Below, in pieces: positions 63,404 to 64,000 of a stretch of DNA of 64,000 nucleotides. Positions within the stretch are counted from its first letter, which is position 1, and each line of letters opens with the position of its first letter. The notes beneath the pieces are model-generated. The model saw nothing but the letters and a program-made list of their open reading frames with translations. It had not been told where the DNA came from and did no database searches. Origin of the DNA: Polynucleobacter sp. 30F-ANTBAC (GTDB lineage Bacteria > Pseudomonadota > Gammaproteobacteria > Burkholderiales > Burkholderiaceae); assembly GCF_018882385.1 (NCBI RefSeq), contig NZ_JACVON010000001.1, positions 790,942 through 854,941 on the forward strand, read 5' to 3'. Position numbers and translations under genes: made by a program.

Positions 63404-64000
63404 ATGGAATTTTTGATTTTTGCCTTCTTTATAAGTTTGCTCGTGACATTGGGCTTGGTTCGCTACCAACACCTTCATGAAAAGATCTCAAGCGATCATG
63501 ATTTATCAGGCCCACAGAAGTTCCACACATTAGCCGTTCCTAGAATAGGTGGTATCGGCATTTTCTTGGGCATCCTATTCGCAGGATTATTAACCTTTTG
63601 GGGCTTTAAGCTAGACAGGGGGTATTTAGTTTTGCAATTAGTTACTTGCGCTCTTCCTGCTTTCTTAGTGGGTTTATTGGAAGATGTCACCAAAAAAATT
63701 GGCGTTAAAACTAGATTAATCGCAACCGCAGTCTCAGCAGGCTTAGTGGGTTACTTTTTAAACGCTTGGATAACCTCAATACAGGTGCCCGGCATTGATT
63801 GGTTGCTAGGGATTGGGGCAATTTCAATAATTTTTACAGTAATTGGTATCACTGGCTTGGCTAATGCCTATAACATTATTGATGGATTCAATGGCTTAGC
63901 CAGTATGGTCGCTATGATCAGTTTACTAGCCATTGGTTACGTGGCCTTTAAAGCCAATGACCCTGTTTTAGCTTCCACCTGTTTAATTGTTCTGGGAGCA
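63404..64000 (+). CDS. WecA/MraY-family glycosyl-1-phosphate transferase (truncated by window edge)
   Basis: From ATG 63404 the frame is open to the last base (199 codons). It encodes several membrane helices with family motifs: QKFHTLAVPRIGGIGIFLG, GLLEDVTKKIGVKTRL (Asp-rich block) and ANAYNIIDGFNGLASM, typical of polyprenyl-phosphate N-acetylhexosamine-1-phosphate transferases (WecA/WbpL/TagO branch). It would start O-unit synthesis by moving sugar-1-phosphate onto undecaprenyl phosphate. It is divergent from the EPS operon, so the 409-base gap (62995-63403) holds both promoters. A TATAAT (63392-63397) lies too near the ATG to be its -10. Confidence 0.88.
   Translation, partial: MEFLIFAFFISLLVTLGLVRYQHLHEKISSDHDLSGPQKFHTLAVPRIGGIGIFLGILFAGLLTFWGFKLDRGYLVLQLVTCALPAFLVGLLEDVTKKIGVKTRLIATAVSAGLVGYFLNAWITSIQVPGIDWLLGIGAISIIFTVIGITGLANAYNIIDGFNGLASMVAMISLLAIGYVAFKANDPVLASTCLIVLGA

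Overview
The window looks like the chromosome of a Gram-negative betaproteobacterium, probably a small-genome freshwater Burkholderiales such as Polynucleobacter. This is inferred from the gene order ribD-ribE-ribBX-ribH-nusB, a moderate GC content (28 of 60 bases in the hand-counted block 3061-3120), lipopolysaccharide genes including a heptosyltransferase I, and the general look of the proteins. No 16S gene is present, so the genus is not proven.

Region by region: 1-5.2 kb holds two type IV pilin-like proteins followed by a riboflavin/lumazine cluster and nusB, closed by a textbook terminator. 5.3-14.9 kb holds housekeeping genes: a lytic transglycosylase, a succinate-semialdehyde dehydrogenase, trmB, uppP, and a MacAB-TolC-like tripartite exporter whose TolC gene is divergent. 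15-21 kb holds a HipBA toxin-antitoxin pair with three evenly spaced operator-like palindromes, tex, and a Fic protein fused to an AbiEi-like N-terminal region and preceded by four 23-bp tandem repeats. 21-41 kb is the first surface-glycan block: two membrane acyltransferases with SGNH domains, heptosyltransferase I, an AlgI/AlgJ-like O-acetylation pair, a dTDP-3-amino-3,6-dideoxyhexose pathway (fused acetyltransferase-ketoisomerase plus aminotransferase), glycosyltransferases of families 2 and 17, an O-antigen ligase/polymerase and rfbBDAC. 41-43.3 kb is a decayed insertion: an integrase split by one in-frame stop codon, a small HTH regulator, a protein of unknown function and a tRNA-3'-end-like sequence.

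43.3-63.2 kb is the second glycan block. It reads almost entirely leftward and looks like one long transcription unit starting near 63.3 kb. It encodes a GDP-D-glycero-D-manno-heptose pathway, in which nucleotidyltransferase, phosphatase and a third P-loop kinase-like domain are fused in one 641-residue protein. It also encodes a GDP-4-keto-6-deoxymannose pathway (ManC, Gmd) that ends in a ColD-type enzyme with histidine in place of the PLP lysine, and an Fcl/ColC-type epimerase-reductase. That points to GDP-L-colitose rather than GDP-L-fucose, yet the block also carries GT11 and GT10 'fucosyltransferase' homologues. Wzx, Wzy and several GT2 enzymes complete a Wzx/Wzy-type polysaccharide machine, and a WecA/MraY-family initiating transferase begins at the right edge on the opposite strand.

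The leader of the leftward operon contains an exact 11-base ops core (the RfaH/JUMPstart recruitment signal), a hairpin and five 10-bp tandem repeats just before the gene for an EPS-associated MarR-type regulator. The most interesting points are the probable colitose/Lewis-like glycan, the triple-domain heptose enzyme, the ops plus decamer leader, and the repeat-flanked Fic and HipBA modules.
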